Source: GCA-003244245 sp050699715 (GTDB taxonomy: Bacteria; Actinomycetota; Actinomycetes; Mycobacteriales; Pseudonocardiaceae). Taken from it: a stretch of 64,000 nucleotides of DNA. The notes beneath the pieces were generated by a model. The model searched no databases, was not told the origin of the DNA, and saw nothing but the letters and a program-made list of their open reading frames with translations. The position numbers and the translations under genes are program-made. The stretch is taken from positions 1-64,000 of the forward strand of contig JBOHFR010000003.1 in assembly GCA_050699715.1 (NCBI GenBank), given 5' to 3'. Shown here piece by piece: positions 29,566 to 38,542 of this stretch (positions are counted from its first letter, which is position 1; every line of letters begins with the position of its first letter).

Positions 29566-30018
29566 CAGCGGATTCTCGTCGACCATCAAAGAGCGTCTGC
29601 GCCGCCAGAGCGCGCAGGCAGGCCGGAACCCTGCTGCTTGGCCGAGTCGCGAAGCAGCGCGTGCTGGTTTGACGGTGCGGGTGCGGGCTGCGACAACGGT
29701 GACGCGGAGCTCGTTGAGCATTGCGATGACGGTTGCGGTCTTCGCGCCGGGCGGGGTCCAGCAAGTCAGCGTCGCTCGCGGCGACTAGGCTACGCGCTGG
29801 CAGACCTGTTGGACCCTCGATTAAGGGACGCATCTAAGGAGGCCGGGACTCCCATGTGGGTAACGACCTACGTGTCGTCGGTGCCATTCGCCGGGACGGA
29901 TCCGTCGGCTCTGTACCTGTCTCGCTGTCGTCCCGCGATCCGAGCGTTCAGTCAACCACGAGCCTGAGCCGAACGAACTCCTGCCCCCAACCAGCCTCCC
30001 ACTCCCTACCGGAAAGTT
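29566..30018. other. 450-base stretch without a recognisable gene
   Basis: No frame here resembles a known family. An AGGAGG near 29836 precedes an ATG at 29854 that opens a 37-codon frame ending at 29967 (MWVTTYVSSVPFAGTDPSAL...); I cannot tell whether it is translated. The stretch forms the left edge of the 29566-34956 insert. Confidence 0.35.
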
Positions 30019-31350
30019 ATGCGCCCACAGATTTCCTGGTCTGACCTAAACAGCGGCAGTACGGTCGGCATCTACGGCCTCGGGTGCGAAGGCCGCGCTA
30101 ACTTGCAGGCCGCCTTAGCCCGAGGCCTGGACCCGGTACTTGTCGATGACAAACCAGGCCGGCCGAATATCGATGGGCGGCCGATCTTAGCCACGATTCC
30201 AGATGGCCTTGCCGCGCTCCTGCGGTGTGACGTAGTTGTGAAGGCGCCCGGCGTCTCCCGATACGGTGAGACCGTAAAGCTGCTGCAGCGGGCAGGCGTC
30301 AACGTTGTCGGCGGCGTCGGCTTATGGTTACAAGAGGCGAACCGTTCAAAGGTCCTATGCATCACTGGCACCAAAGGCAAGAGCACCACTGCTGCCATCG
30401 CTGGGCACCTCCTCACCAGACTCGGATATCAATGCTTAATCGGCGGTAACATCGGGCTTCCACCTCATGGCTTGGATGCCGCCGGCGCCTACGACTACTG
30501 GGTGATCGAAGTTTCCAGCTATCAAGCAACCGACTTGGCATGCTCCCCTCCTGTCGTAGCCGTCACCTCGCTACATCCCGACCACCTGCCGTGGCACGGG
30601 GATGTCCTTGACAACTACTTTCGCGACAAGCTTTCCGCCACATCTCAACCCGGGGCCGAGTTGACCGTCGTCAATGGAGACAGCGACTTGCTCCGCTCTC
30701 ACGACCGTTTCCTCGGTCCTCATATTAAATGGGTTCACAGCGCTGATACCTCTGACGCCGATTGGATGACGCCGCTCCTTCTTCGCGGCGCTCACAATAG
30801 GCGCAACGCTCTCATCGCCCAGGTGTCACTATTGGCCATGGGTGTAGCGGAAGCCTCCGACGATGATCAACTGAAGATGGCCGCGGAGGGATTCAAAGCC
30901 CTGCCGAGCCGGCTAAGCATTATTGGAACGGTCGACGGTGTCACGTTTATCGACGATAACCTATCTACAAATGTTCTGCCCACCGTCGCCGCCGTTGAGG
31001 CTTTTCCGGACCGCCGCGTAGCACTCATCGTTGGTGGCGAGAGCCGTGGAATCGACTACTGGCCGCTCGGTATTGCGCTTCGCACTCGAGTCACCGAACT
31101 GTTGCTGGCAACTGTACCCGACAACGGACCGGACATTCGCCGTCAGGTCGACGCCGCTGATCCCGGGAATTACGTTCGGACCCTAGATGCCGCAGACCTC
31201 ATGGAAGCCGTGCGCCACGGGTATCAGTGGGCTCGACCAGACGGCATCGTACTGCTGTCGCCGGCTGCTCCGAGTTACGGGCAGTTCCGCGATTACCGCG
31301 AACGAGGGGCCGTCTTCGCTGCCGCAATGGAGGCATGCCGCAACTATTAA
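30019..31350 (+). CDS. murD2: MurD-like ligase (probable MurD2)
   Basis: This 443-residue Mur ligase has an N-terminal Rossmann-like domain (VGIYGLGCEGRANLQAALAR), a central ATPase with ITGTKGKSTTAAIAGHLL, EVSSYQ and TSLHPDHLPWHG, and a C-terminal domain (LPSRLSIIGTVDGVTFIDDN, TNVLPTVAAVEAF). It should join glutamate to UDP-MurNAc-L-Ala. Because a MurL-like gene lies 1.4 kb downstream, I favour the MurD2 type, which adds L-Glu for later epimerisation, over a second MurD; this is inference. Codon use is less GC-rich than the housekeeping genes, consistent with transfer. Confidence 0.75.
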   Translation: MRPQISWSDLNSGSTVGIYGLGCEGRANLQAALARGLDPVLVDDKPGRPNIDGRPILATIPDGLAALLRCDVVVKAPGVSRYGETVKLLQRAGVNVVGGVGLWLQEANRSKVLCITGTKGKSTTAAIAGHLLTRLGYQCLIGGNIGLPPHGLDAAGAYDYWVIEVSSYQATDLACSPPVVAVTSLHPDHLPWHGDVLDNYFRDKLSATSQPGAELTVVNGDSDLLRSHDRFLGPHIKWVHSADTSDADWMTPLLLRGAHNRRNALIAQVSLLAMGVAEASDDDQLKMAAEGFKALPSRLSIIGTVDGVTFIDDNLSTNVLPTVAAVEAFPDRRVALIVGGESRGIDYWPLGIALRTRVTELLLATVPDNGPDIRRQVDAADPGNYVRTLDAADLMEAVRHGYQWARPDGIVLLSPAAPSYGQFRDYRERGAVFAAAMEACRNY

Positions 31351-31369
31351 AGATCAATGTGACACATTT

Positions 31370-32175
31370 TCAAATTGCATATTTCGCCCGGTTTCCAAGC
31401 CTGTCCGCTCCGGAACATTCCTTTCGATGCACGGCGCGCCGGTTATCAATCAACAAGATATCACCGGGCTTTGACGTCACATCAACCGCTCGCTTGTTTA
31501 AGTGATCCCTGAGCTCGCGAAGCACCGCTTGCCACTCTTGAGCGTATCGCTCCAACCCCAAATTATCCGTATTCAAGCGGAACCATGGGTCGCCGGATTG
31601 GCCAAACTTAATAGATACGAGCGTGTTATGATCATTTCTCTTGCCGCCTTGTCCAGGGTTGGTCAGGTTGCTAAACCATGGCTCCTCGAGGAGCTCGATT
31701 GAGGATTTGGGGAGCCGAGTCCAGTCAACCGTTGAAACGCAGGTTGGGATTTCCGCAGGGTTTCTGAAGAAGTGCAACGTAATTAAAGTCCGGGCTTATA
31801 TCCCGACCAGATCCCAGGCTATATGACGCATCTTCAGCGTGAAGGCCTAGGGCATTGCCAGCGCTCGCGCTGACGCCGGAGATAGTGCGCTGCTCTTCGA
31901 TGAATATTACGTCGTTGAGGACGGCGCCCCCTGCTGACTCACGTACCCATACCCGCACCAGCCAACGACAGAGACAATTAATAGCCGGTAGAGATCGGCC
32001 CGATAGGCTGGAGTGTGAGGCTCAAACCTTGCCTGGTTCGCCACAAAATTTTAGGCCTCTACTCAGGAGGCGAAGCGACTTCCTCATAGACAGTAGAGAC
32101 AAGGTCCTCAAGCGCTTGGAATTCTCGGACAGGAGCCTCCACGTAGGCTACCGTCGTGTTCGCAATTTCATTCAT
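31370..32175 (-). pseudogene. Decayed Fe(II)/2-oxoglutarate oxygenase (VioC/AsnO-like)
   Basis: Several frames join into an oxygenase. A possible N-terminus MNEIANTTVAYVEAPVREFQ (32175-32059) ends at a TAG. LLIVSVVGWCGYGYVSQQ lies in one frame. GGAVLNDVIFIEEQ through GNALGLHAEDASY, with the HxE/D of the iron triad, to PDFNYVALLQ lies in a second. HFFRNPAEIPT to GDILLIDNRRAVHRKECSG, with the distal His, lies in a third and ends at 31370. The layout matches arginine/asparagine beta-hydroxylases. At least two frameshifts and a stop make it non-functional. It is convergent with murD2. Confidence 0.75.
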
Positions 32176-32339
32176 GGGATCGTTCCATCGCACCATATCC
32201 GTATTGTTAGTGGCCTAGTGTTAGCGGTGCCAGTCTGGACCAGCCCGCCCTGCCGGGTCGACAGCCTCTCGGCGATGCGGTCGGTCCCGGTTGGGCACGC
32301 CCCCGCTGAATAGCACCCCTTCAGGGGTGTCCTAATCTT

Positions 32340-32510
32340 GACGTAAGGTGGGAGCCAGCGCCGCGTGCCCGGCTGTCGCGTCGAGCGGGCGCCGGAATCT
32401 TGATCTTCCGTGTGAGCTGCCCGCAGACCAGCCGCACGGCGGTGTGCAGCAGGCGGTAGCGCACCGGTTGTCTTCGACCCGGGGTGGGGGCGGGGGCGGG
32501 CTTCGAGGAA
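32340..32510 (-). pseudogene. Possible transposase C-terminal remnant (IS1380-like)
   Basis: A minus-strand frame reads RYRLLHTAVRLVCGQLTRKI then KIPA, similar in feel to the C-terminal part of IS1380-type transposases. The match is short, and the following residues need a frame change. No ends or target duplication were found. The rest of 32176-32705 holds nothing I recognise. Confidence 0.35.
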
Positions 32511-32705
32511 GACTGGTTGCCCGGTGGAGTATTCGGCTCCCCTCGACATTGCACAAGCGACTTATAGCGCAGCACCTGCGACTCATGAGGGTACCAGAAT
32601 ATGGTAGCAGGAAATTTACGAGACATACCCGCAAGAGGCAGGGTATGTCAGGATATGTAATGTCGCCAGGCTTCCTTCAAGGGGCACGCATGGTACGATA
32701 TCCTC

Positions 32706-34010
32706 ATGATCTTCAGGTACGATCGGTTCAGACTCGAATGTTTGGCGGATGGATCACTACGAGCGACGTACGGGTACAGTCTCGGGCGACGAACTCTTTC
32801 ATCGTCGGTAACTTGGACACGTCGTTCAGCTGCGCTTGAATTGAACCCTTCCGTCGAACGACTGGCTGCCCTGCTCGGCTACATCGACGGTCTCAGTTAT
32901 TGGAAAGCATTCTTCGCTCCACGGTACGAGATCGCCGTGGCTGGTGCGACTGCTTCAGTGCAGGCATGGTGCCAAGAGCTCCTTCTCAATGGTATGGCAG
33001 AATGCGCCTACCGGAACAATTTGTTGCACGAATTGCAAGCTTGCCGTGTCGAGTTCGATACAATCTACCGCGCTGGCGCGAGGGGCACACTAGGGCCACA
33101 GCAGGAAAAACGGTATGACAACGACCTCCTCCTGTTCAGTAGCGGAAAAGATTCTCTGGCAACCCGGCTCTACGTGGAACGACTGGGGGGGCGCCTCGGA
33201 CTTATCGATTACAAGTGGGGATGGGACGACATCGAAGCCCGATCGACGAACGATACAGAGGGCGCGGAGTACGAGATCAACATAAGGCGCCAGCTGGACG
33301 CTAAACTGCGCGAGTTGAACGTGACAGGAGTCATCAATGGGCATGTTCCCTTCTCCGCGTATCTTGGTCTTGCCGGGGTAGTCGCAGCAGAGGCATGCGA
33401 CGCTTCGACAGTCCTAGCAGGAAACACTCGGAGTGACGATGAGCCAAACGTACGCGTGGATGACTGGCTGATTAATCACCAGTGGAGTAAGTCTCTTAAG
33501 TTCGAGCTAGGGTTTCGAGCGTTATTGGCCGACCTTGGAGCTGAAGCCCAGTACGAGTGCCCACTGCGACCATTTTTTGAGCTGCAGGTAATCAAGTTCT
33601 TAATGGATCACAGAGTTGATCTCGGCCGACTGCGTACGTGTAACCGAGTCGAGGTGGGATGGTGTGGACAATGCGCCAAGTGTCTTTGGGTCTTCGTCGC
33701 TCTGGCCGCGCTTACCGGCGACCATGAAACAGAACGCATCCTGGGTTTTCGTCCAACCGCGACAGAATACACCTTAGAGGCTCTTTCTGCTATGGCTGGG
33801 ATTGACGATATCGAGCGACCCTTCGAATGCACGGGGACGACGCTCGAGGTCCGTACGGCACTCGGGTGCATATACACTTGGTTACTGCCCGAGGGCAAGC
33901 TGCGGTCATTTTCCGAACAGTGGGCAGTACAATACCCTCTCGACAGGATATTGGCAAACAGGGGACCGCAAGCGACTAGCGTAAGACATAAAATCGAGCT
34001 ACTAAATTGA
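32706..34010 (+). CDS. murL: MurL-like UDP-MurNAc-L-Ala-L-Glu epimerase
   Basis: This 434-residue protein has a PP-loop-type motif LLLFSSGKDSLATRL near residue 140, an AGNTRSDDEPN segment near 240 and a Cys cluster WCGQCAKCLWVF near 320. MurL epimerises the terminal L-Glu of UDP-MurNAc-L-Ala-L-Glu with cleavage of ATP to AMP and diphosphate, which fits an adenylating PP-loop fold. The family call rests on this motif set as I remember the family, and on the nearby MurD2-like gene. No strong ribosome site precedes the ATG at 32706. The alternative is an unassigned PP-loop ATPase. GC content is low, as in murD2. Confidence 0.65.
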   Translation: MIFRYDRFRLECLADGSLRATYGYSLGRRTLSSSVTWTRRSAALELNPSVERLAALLGYIDGLSYWKAFFAPRYEIAVAGATASVQAWCQELLLNGMAECAYRNNLLHELQACRVEFDTIYRAGARGTLGPQQEKRYDNDLLLFSSGKDSLATRLYVERLGGRLGLIDYKWGWDDIEARSTNDTEGAEYEINIRRQLDAKLRELNVTGVINGHVPFSAYLGLAGVVAAEACDASTVLAGNTRSDDEPNVRVDDWLINHQWSKSLKFELGFRALLADLGAEAQYECPLRPFFELQVIKFLMDHRVDLGRLRTCNRVEVGWCGQCAKCLWVFVALAALTGDHETERILGFRPTATEYTLEALSAMAGIDDIERPFECTGTTLEVRTALGCIYTWLLPEGKLRSFSEQWAVQYPLDRILANRGPQATSVRHKIELLN

Positions 34011-34257
34011 TCGGTTCCTCTTACCATATCTACAAGCCGACTTTTGCCGGGCCTGCGCCTGCTGGCGGGTCGTACGGTGGGCCATCGCGCCTCCAACCCT
34101 GAACTACTCGCGCGCCTTGTGCTGCGGCAGGTACCGAAGACCTCACCGAGTTGCGCGCCCGGGGCTGGTGACTCCGGCCGAATGACCACCGGCCGACCGG
34201 CCATGTGACCGCTACCCGAGCGTCTAGGTGACCATACACTGCGCGTCCAGCTGACCA

Positions 34258-34955
34258 GTGATCTTTCCTGTACGGCACAATTTATCCGTGATCGAACCGG
34301 TCGACGTGGACCCAACGCCCGGCCGCTTCCTGCTGACCGGCTCATCCCGGATCCTTGCGCTGCGAACGCTGCCCAACGCGCTACCCGGCCGCATGGAAGT
34401 GATCGAGTTGTGGCCGTTCTCGCAAGGTGAGAGCAGCGGCGAACCAGATCGCTTCGTTGATGCCGCCTTCCGGCACGGCCCCAGGATCGACCACTCGTCG
34501 CCGCTGCGCCGCCGGAACTACAACGAGCCGTAGGCACACCCAAACTGGCTTTCGTGGACACGGGAATCGCGTGCCATCTCATCGGCCAGGACGCCGCCCG
34601 GCTTGGTGAACCGGGAGGCTCGGCCGGGCCAATGATGGAGAACCTGGTAATCATGGAACTCGCCCGACAGCTGACCTGGTCGGAAGAACGTGGCCGGTTA
34701 TACCATTACCGCACCAAGGACAAACTTGAGGTCGACGCGGTGATCGAGACACCCGACGGCAGAGTGATAGGGGTCGAGGTGAAATCCGGCGCCACGATAC
34801 GCACCGAAGACCTCGCCGGGTTGCGGAACTTGGCAAGACTCCTCGGTGACCGCTTCGTCGCCGGCTACGTGCTCTACACCGGTCAACAGACCCTGTCGTT
34901 CGGCGAGAAAATCAGGGCGGTGCCCATGGACGCACTCTGGCGCCTCGCACCCTAA
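34258..34955 (+). pseudogene. DUF4143-type ATPase, internally deleted
   Basis: The first frame reads VDVDPTPGRFLLTGSSRILA, LRTLPNALPGRMEVIELWPF and SQGE, part of the N-terminal AAA domain of DUF4143 ATPases. It ends at 34533. The second frame resumes at TPKLAFVDTGIACHLIGQDA and runs to the normal C-terminus (KDKLEVDAVIETPDGRVIGV, EVKSG) at 34955. The Walker A region and roughly the middle third of the usual protein are missing. Nothing recognisable lies in 34011-34257. Confidence 0.8.
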
Positions 34956-34956
34956 C

Positions 34957-35002
34957 GCCCGATGCGGCCGCACCTCGCGGAGTGGCGCGCGCGGGGCCGG
35001 TA
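34957..35002 (+). repeat. Second copy of the metallo-hydrolase gene 3' end
   Basis: This stretch translates as RPHLAEWRARGR then TAG and matches the last codons of the gene at 28888-29565 (RPHLAQWRTRGW, stop). Identity is high over about 40 bases and ends soon after the stop codon. It places the 29566-34956 segment between two copies of one gene end, suggesting insertion there. Confidence 0.8.
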
Positions 35003-35010
35003 GAGCAAGC

Positions 35011-35763
35011 TCATCGGAGAGTAGCTGGCGTGAATTGCGCGCGGGCGACATCGCCGAAGCGCAGGAGGGGCGGGAAGAGCAACCGCGCCGTGCCCCGACG
35101 GTAGAGTGCTGCGGGCCGTCCGATCTCGGAACACCGGTGCTCGCCGGTGGGCTCAAGGAAACGTTCGGCCCGGGTGACCTTGCGGCGGAAGTTGCTAGGG
35201 TCGAGCGGACTCCCCCAGACGGCCTCGTAGATGCGGCGCAAGTCGCCGACGCTGAAGGGCTCCGGGCAAAACGCCGCTGCCACCGTCGTGTATTCAAGAA
35301 GCGACCTGGCCCTCTCCAAGGCCTCGCGCAGGATGGTGGCGTGGTCGAACGCCAGCTCGATCCGCCCGTCGAGCAACGAGTCCACGGACGCCCACTGAGC
35401 CGCGCGGGCGTCCGTCCCGGCCACCGGTAGGGGCAGATCCGGGCCGAGCGCCAGGTAGGCCACCGTGATGACCCGTCCCCGTGGGTCGCGCTCGGGGGCG
35501 CCGTAGGTACGCAGCTGTTCCAGATGCAACCGCCGCCCATCGAGCCCGGTTTCCTCACCCAGCTCCCGCAGCGCGGCCTCCTCCAGGGTCTCGCCGTCCC
35601 TGACGTGCCCTCCTGGCAGCGCGAACCGGCCCAGGTAGGGCTCCTTCCCACGCTCGATCAGCAGAACCTGAAGCTCATCTTGGCGGACAGTGAAGATGAC
35701 CAGGTCCACTGTCACCGCGACCAGGAACGGACCAGGGGCCCCGTCTACCTCGTCGATCATCAC
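35011..35763 (-). CDS. NUDIX-domain transcriptional regulator (NrtR-like)
   Basis: This 250-residue protein has an N-terminal Nudix domain with a complete box (residues about 47-70; GGHVRDGETLEEAALRELGE then ETGL). A C-terminal winged-helix region follows (FSVGDLRRIYEAVWGSPLDP, SNFRRKVTRAERFLEPTG). This architecture is that of NrtR/ADP-ribose-sensing repressors of NAD metabolism, although NrtR members usually have a degenerate Nudix box and here it looks catalytic. A dyad at 35777-35791, 14 bases upstream of its start, is a likely operator. It is divergent from the three-gene system at 35861. Confidence 0.82.
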   Translation of the reverse strand: MMIDEVDGAPGPFLVAVTVDLVIFTVRQDELQVLLIERGKEPYLGRFALPGGHVRDGETLEEAALRELGEETGLDGRRLHLEQLRTYGAPERDPRGRVITVAYLALGPDLPLPVAGTDARAAQWASVDSLLDGRIELAFDHATILREALERARSLLEYTTVAAAFCPEPFSVGDLRRIYEAVWGSPLDPSNFRRKVTRAERFLEPTGEHRCSEIGRPAALYRRGTARLLFPPLLRFGDVARAQFTPATLR

Positions 35764-35776
35764 TTCATCCTACTAA

Positions 35777-35791
35777 AAGTCACCTTGACTT
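35777..35791. promoter_or_regulatory. Dyad AAGTCA-N3-TGACTT, putative operator
   Basis: Six-base arms with a three-base spacer lie directly upstream of the NUDIX regulator start, in the divergent region before 35861. Autoregulation by the NUDIX protein is the simplest explanation. Confidence 0.5.
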
Positions 35792-35815
35792 AAACCGTCT
35801 CCTCATTTATGGTCA

Positions 35816-35834
35816 CTGCTACCTAAAGTAGCAG
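35816..35834. promoter_or_regulatory. Dyad CTGCTAC-N5-GTAGCAG
   Basis: Perfect 7-base arms end 27 bases before the start of the membrane-protein gene at 35861. It may be an operator or early leader hairpin controlling the three-gene system. Confidence 0.45.
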
Positions 35835-35860
35835 CTGAGGCAACGACGAGGGCGGGTCGC

Positions 35861-37573
35861 GTGACGACATGGCCAGCTGATCAAGGAAGCCAGGACACCG
35901 CAGCCACCCGCTACCTGTGCGCGGGGGTCTATCTCGACCAAGCGTTCCGGGACATGGTCATCCGCAAGGTGCACAACGACCCGCGCCGCCGGGTGGCCCC
36001 TTCGTATGGATTCGATCTCATCCCGGTGGTCGAGCACGCCTGGCGAGCCTGGGCTCTGGAGACCTCGCAACAGTCGTGCATCTTTTCGGTGCTCGCGATT
36101 GGACTCCGCTCGAATACGCCCGCTGCCGTCATGGCCGCCAGCGGGATCGGCCTCTGGCGATTGGCTCCGCTGATGCTGCGAACCGCTCTGACAGTGCTCT
36201 GGCTCACCGCCAAAGCGATGACAGCCAGGTGGTTTCGGCGGCGCGGAGGCAGCAACGAGGCCGCGCACCTACGGGAACAGACCCGGTTGCTCGGCGCCAG
36301 CACCGGCGGGTGCGGCCTGCTGATAGTGGTTCCCTTGATGACCGCTTGGTTCCTCCACGCTCCGTGGACAGAGGTAGTGCTAGTGGCGGCCCTGCTCCTC
36401 ATACTCATCGCCGTCGTGTCGGCGATCGCGGGAGCGGCCCGCCAGTTGGCAATGAACCGCATACACCGGGCAAAATCGCTCAGACCCGAGACCTTGACCA
36501 AGAGGCAGAAGGTGATCGACGCTCAGCAGTCTCACACCTACGTGGTGTACCACAGATCGCCACCAGCCGATGACGCTGAGGGGAAAAAGACACTCGACAG
36601 ACAGACACCTTTTGTGGGCAGCGGCAAACTCGTATACCAGTGGACTCTGCCCCTGGCCATCCAGCTACTCCGCCCTGGGACGGAAAATATGACACAGCGG
36701 GAGTACACGACTCCTCCCTTTCGGACCCACGAACTGGTGGACCGCCCCAAAACAGCGATGGCGTCGGTCGGCAACGCCACTGACCCGCTTCGACTGCGTG
36801 GGTTCCAGGTGCGAGACCGGCTGTACATCGCCGAAACGGACGTCCCGTCCGAACGAGAGTTCCTGCGAAAGGAACCCAGCCCGCTAGAAATCGCAAAAAT
36901 CATCGATGACCCGTATGAAACCGCTCATCATTACCTGGAAATTCGCGCCACCGGCACAGGCGAGCTGGTAACGACTGCCTTTCTGCGAGTGACGGTCAAA
37001 GGCCGGTCTCTCAGCCTCGATTTTTCCGCCTGCGCCCTGACCCGCACGCCGGACGACTATCATGTGCTCGACAAGCACAGGGAGAGCGGAACTGGCGCGG
37101 TACTGCGATCCACGCTACGCGGACTGCGCGATCTCCCGGATAACATCAGCCGACTGTGGCGACTCGGCGGCGTTCCCGTGGTATTCGCGCGCGCCGCATG
37201 GTCCAGGAAGGACCGCAGCTGCGTTCCACGACGCGGAGTCACCATAGGAACCCGGCTGAGCATTCGCGAGGAAAAGTCCGTCGCATGGAATGAAGCGAAA
37301 ATTGACGAATTCGCGATCTACGATCACACGAAAGTCATCGAGCAGCGCTTGCTTAAGGCCACCGAAGACTTTCTGGAGTCAAAGAACGTGGACACCTCGA
37401 AATTCAAGAAACAGGCCTTCAACAACATCATCAACACGGGTGTTTTCAATATGGGAGGAATGCTCGAAATGAGCCAGTCGGCGGTCGGGTCCAATGCTCA
37501 GGTTCACCACGGCTTCACCGAGACGAACGGGTCCTTTGACGAAGCTGCGACAACGGAAGGAGACAGGTGTTGA
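35861..37573 (+). CDS. Membrane protein with C-terminal repeat motif, first gene of putative conflict system
   Basis: I do not recognise a named family for this 570-residue protein. Hydrophobic segments at about residues 87-118, 148-165 and 170-192 suggest two to three membrane helices, followed by a cytosolic region of about 370 residues. The extreme C-terminus (about 525-548; NTGVFNMGG, MSQSAVGSNAQV) matches, without gaps, the N-terminus of the next protein. The stop lies inside the next gene's start (37567/37570), so the two are coupled. The pairing with a phosphorylase-domain protein and the shared motif suggest a sensor or scaffold role, which is inference. Confidence 0.7.
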   Translation: MTTWPADQGSQDTAATRYLCAGVYLDQAFRDMVIRKVHNDPRRRVAPSYGFDLIPVVEHAWRAWALETSQQSCIFSVLAIGLRSNTPAAVMAASGIGLWRLAPLMLRTALTVLWLTAKAMTARWFRRRGGSNEAAHLREQTRLLGASTGGCGLLIVVPLMTAWFLHAPWTEVVLVAALLLILIAVVSAIAGAARQLAMNRIHRAKSLRPETLTKRQKVIDAQQSHTYVVYHRSPPADDAEGKKTLDRQTPFVGSGKLVYQWTLPLAIQLLRPGTENMTQREYTTPPFRTHELVDRPKTAMASVGNATDPLRLRGFQVRDRLYIAETDVPSEREFLRKEPSPLEIAKIIDDPYETAHHYLEIRATGTGELVTTAFLRVTVKGRSLSLDFSACALTRTPDDYHVLDKHRESGTGAVLRSTLRGLRDLPDNISRLWRLGGVPVVFARAAWSRKDRSCVPRRGVTIGTRLSIREEKSVAWNEAKIDEFAIYDHTKVIEQRLLKATEDFLESKNVDTSKFKKQAFNNIINTGVFNMGGMLEMSQSAVGSNAQVHHGFTETNGSFDEAATTEGDRC

Positions 37574-38499
37574 GCGACCACACTCACAACTACGGCATCG
37601 CCAATTACGGCGGCACCACCAAAGTGAGCCAGTCAGCCATCGGACACGGAGCGACGGTCAATGTCGCCAGCTCGGCCCCGCGAGGGCGAACGGCAGCGCG
37701 AGAGCGTGCCGACAGATGGGACGTAGGAGTGATCACGATGCTCAGCGTGGAGACTCACGCGGTCCAGGAAGCGCTCGAACTCACCCTGGAGAGGGTCGGC
37801 AACCTCCACTTTCACGTGGGAGAGCTGAAGGCGGACGATCGATCTACCAAGGTGGTCGCGACCCGAACACTCACCCAGGGACAGCGATCCACAATGGCGG
37901 CCTTCGATCACTTGAGACGACACTATGATCCCAAGGTAGTCGTTCTGGTGGGAATCGGCGGTGGAATTCACGCGGACGTGCTCCTCGGAGACGTCGTCGT
38001 TGCAACCAGGGTCGTGTACTACGACCTGCGCAAAGAAACAACCACCGGAACCCGTCACCGAGGAGAAGAAAGAGAGTCCCCAGCTGAGATCAGCCATGCG
38101 GTCAACCGTTTTTTCACCGACAATGGAGAACCCGCAGAATTCCACGAGGAAGGTCCCGAAAATGTGGCTCGCCACTTTCGAGTACTGCACGGTCCTATCG
38201 GCTCAGGCGATGCCGTAATCGCAGACCGAAATTCCGAGATCTTACAATACCTCAGAAAAGTCGATGACAAGATCCTCGCGGTGGACATGGAGTCCGGCGG
38301 ACTGAGCCAGGCCTGTCACGAGCAATCCGCAATGTCGGGGCGCCTCCAGAGCTGGGCTGTAGTGCGCGGAATCTCCGACGACGCCAGCCAGCACAAGAAC
38401 GATGATCATCATCATATCGCGGCATGGCACGCCGCAGTAGTGCTCCGCAGACTGATCCCATACCTTCTGATCGACATGCCCCACCCGGCCACACCTTAA
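37567..38499 (+). CDS. Nucleoside phosphorylase/nucleosidase-domain protein
   Basis: This 310-residue protein starts with a Gly/Asn-rich motif (residues 8-32; NYGIANYGG, VSQSAIGHGATV). A purine-nucleoside-phosphorylase/MTAN-type domain follows (VVLVGIGGGIHADVLLGDVV, VDMESGGLSQACHEQ, VVRGISDDASQHKND). Such domains split N-glycosidic bonds, and in bacterial conflict systems they are thought to act as NAD- or nucleotide-depleting effectors. The conserved catalytic Asp is present in GISDDAS. Start is GTG 37567 or TTG 37570; AAGGAG lies just upstream. Confidence 0.85.
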   Translation: MLSDHTHNYGIANYGGTTKVSQSAIGHGATVNVASSAPRGRTAARERADRWDVGVITMLSVETHAVQEALELTLERVGNLHFHVGELKADDRSTKVVATRTLTQGQRSTMAAFDHLRRHYDPKVVVLVGIGGGIHADVLLGDVVVATRVVYYDLRKETTTGTRHRGEERESPAEISHAVNRFFTDNGEPAEFHEEGPENVARHFRVLHGPIGSGDAVIADRNSEILQYLRKVDDKILAVDMESGGLSQACHEQSAMSGRLQSWAVVRGISDDASQHKNDDHHHIAAWHAAVVLRRLIPYLLIDMPHPATP

Positions 38500-38542
38500 A
38501 AAGTTCAGTCCTCGATAGAGACCGCCCGTGAAGGAGGAATAC

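Noticed and set aside
34957..35002. tRNA-type attachment site at the right edge of the 29.6-35.0 kb insert
   Set aside because: The repeated sequence is the end of a protein-coding gene, and no tRNA-like fold or integrase gene is visible, so I report only the repeat.
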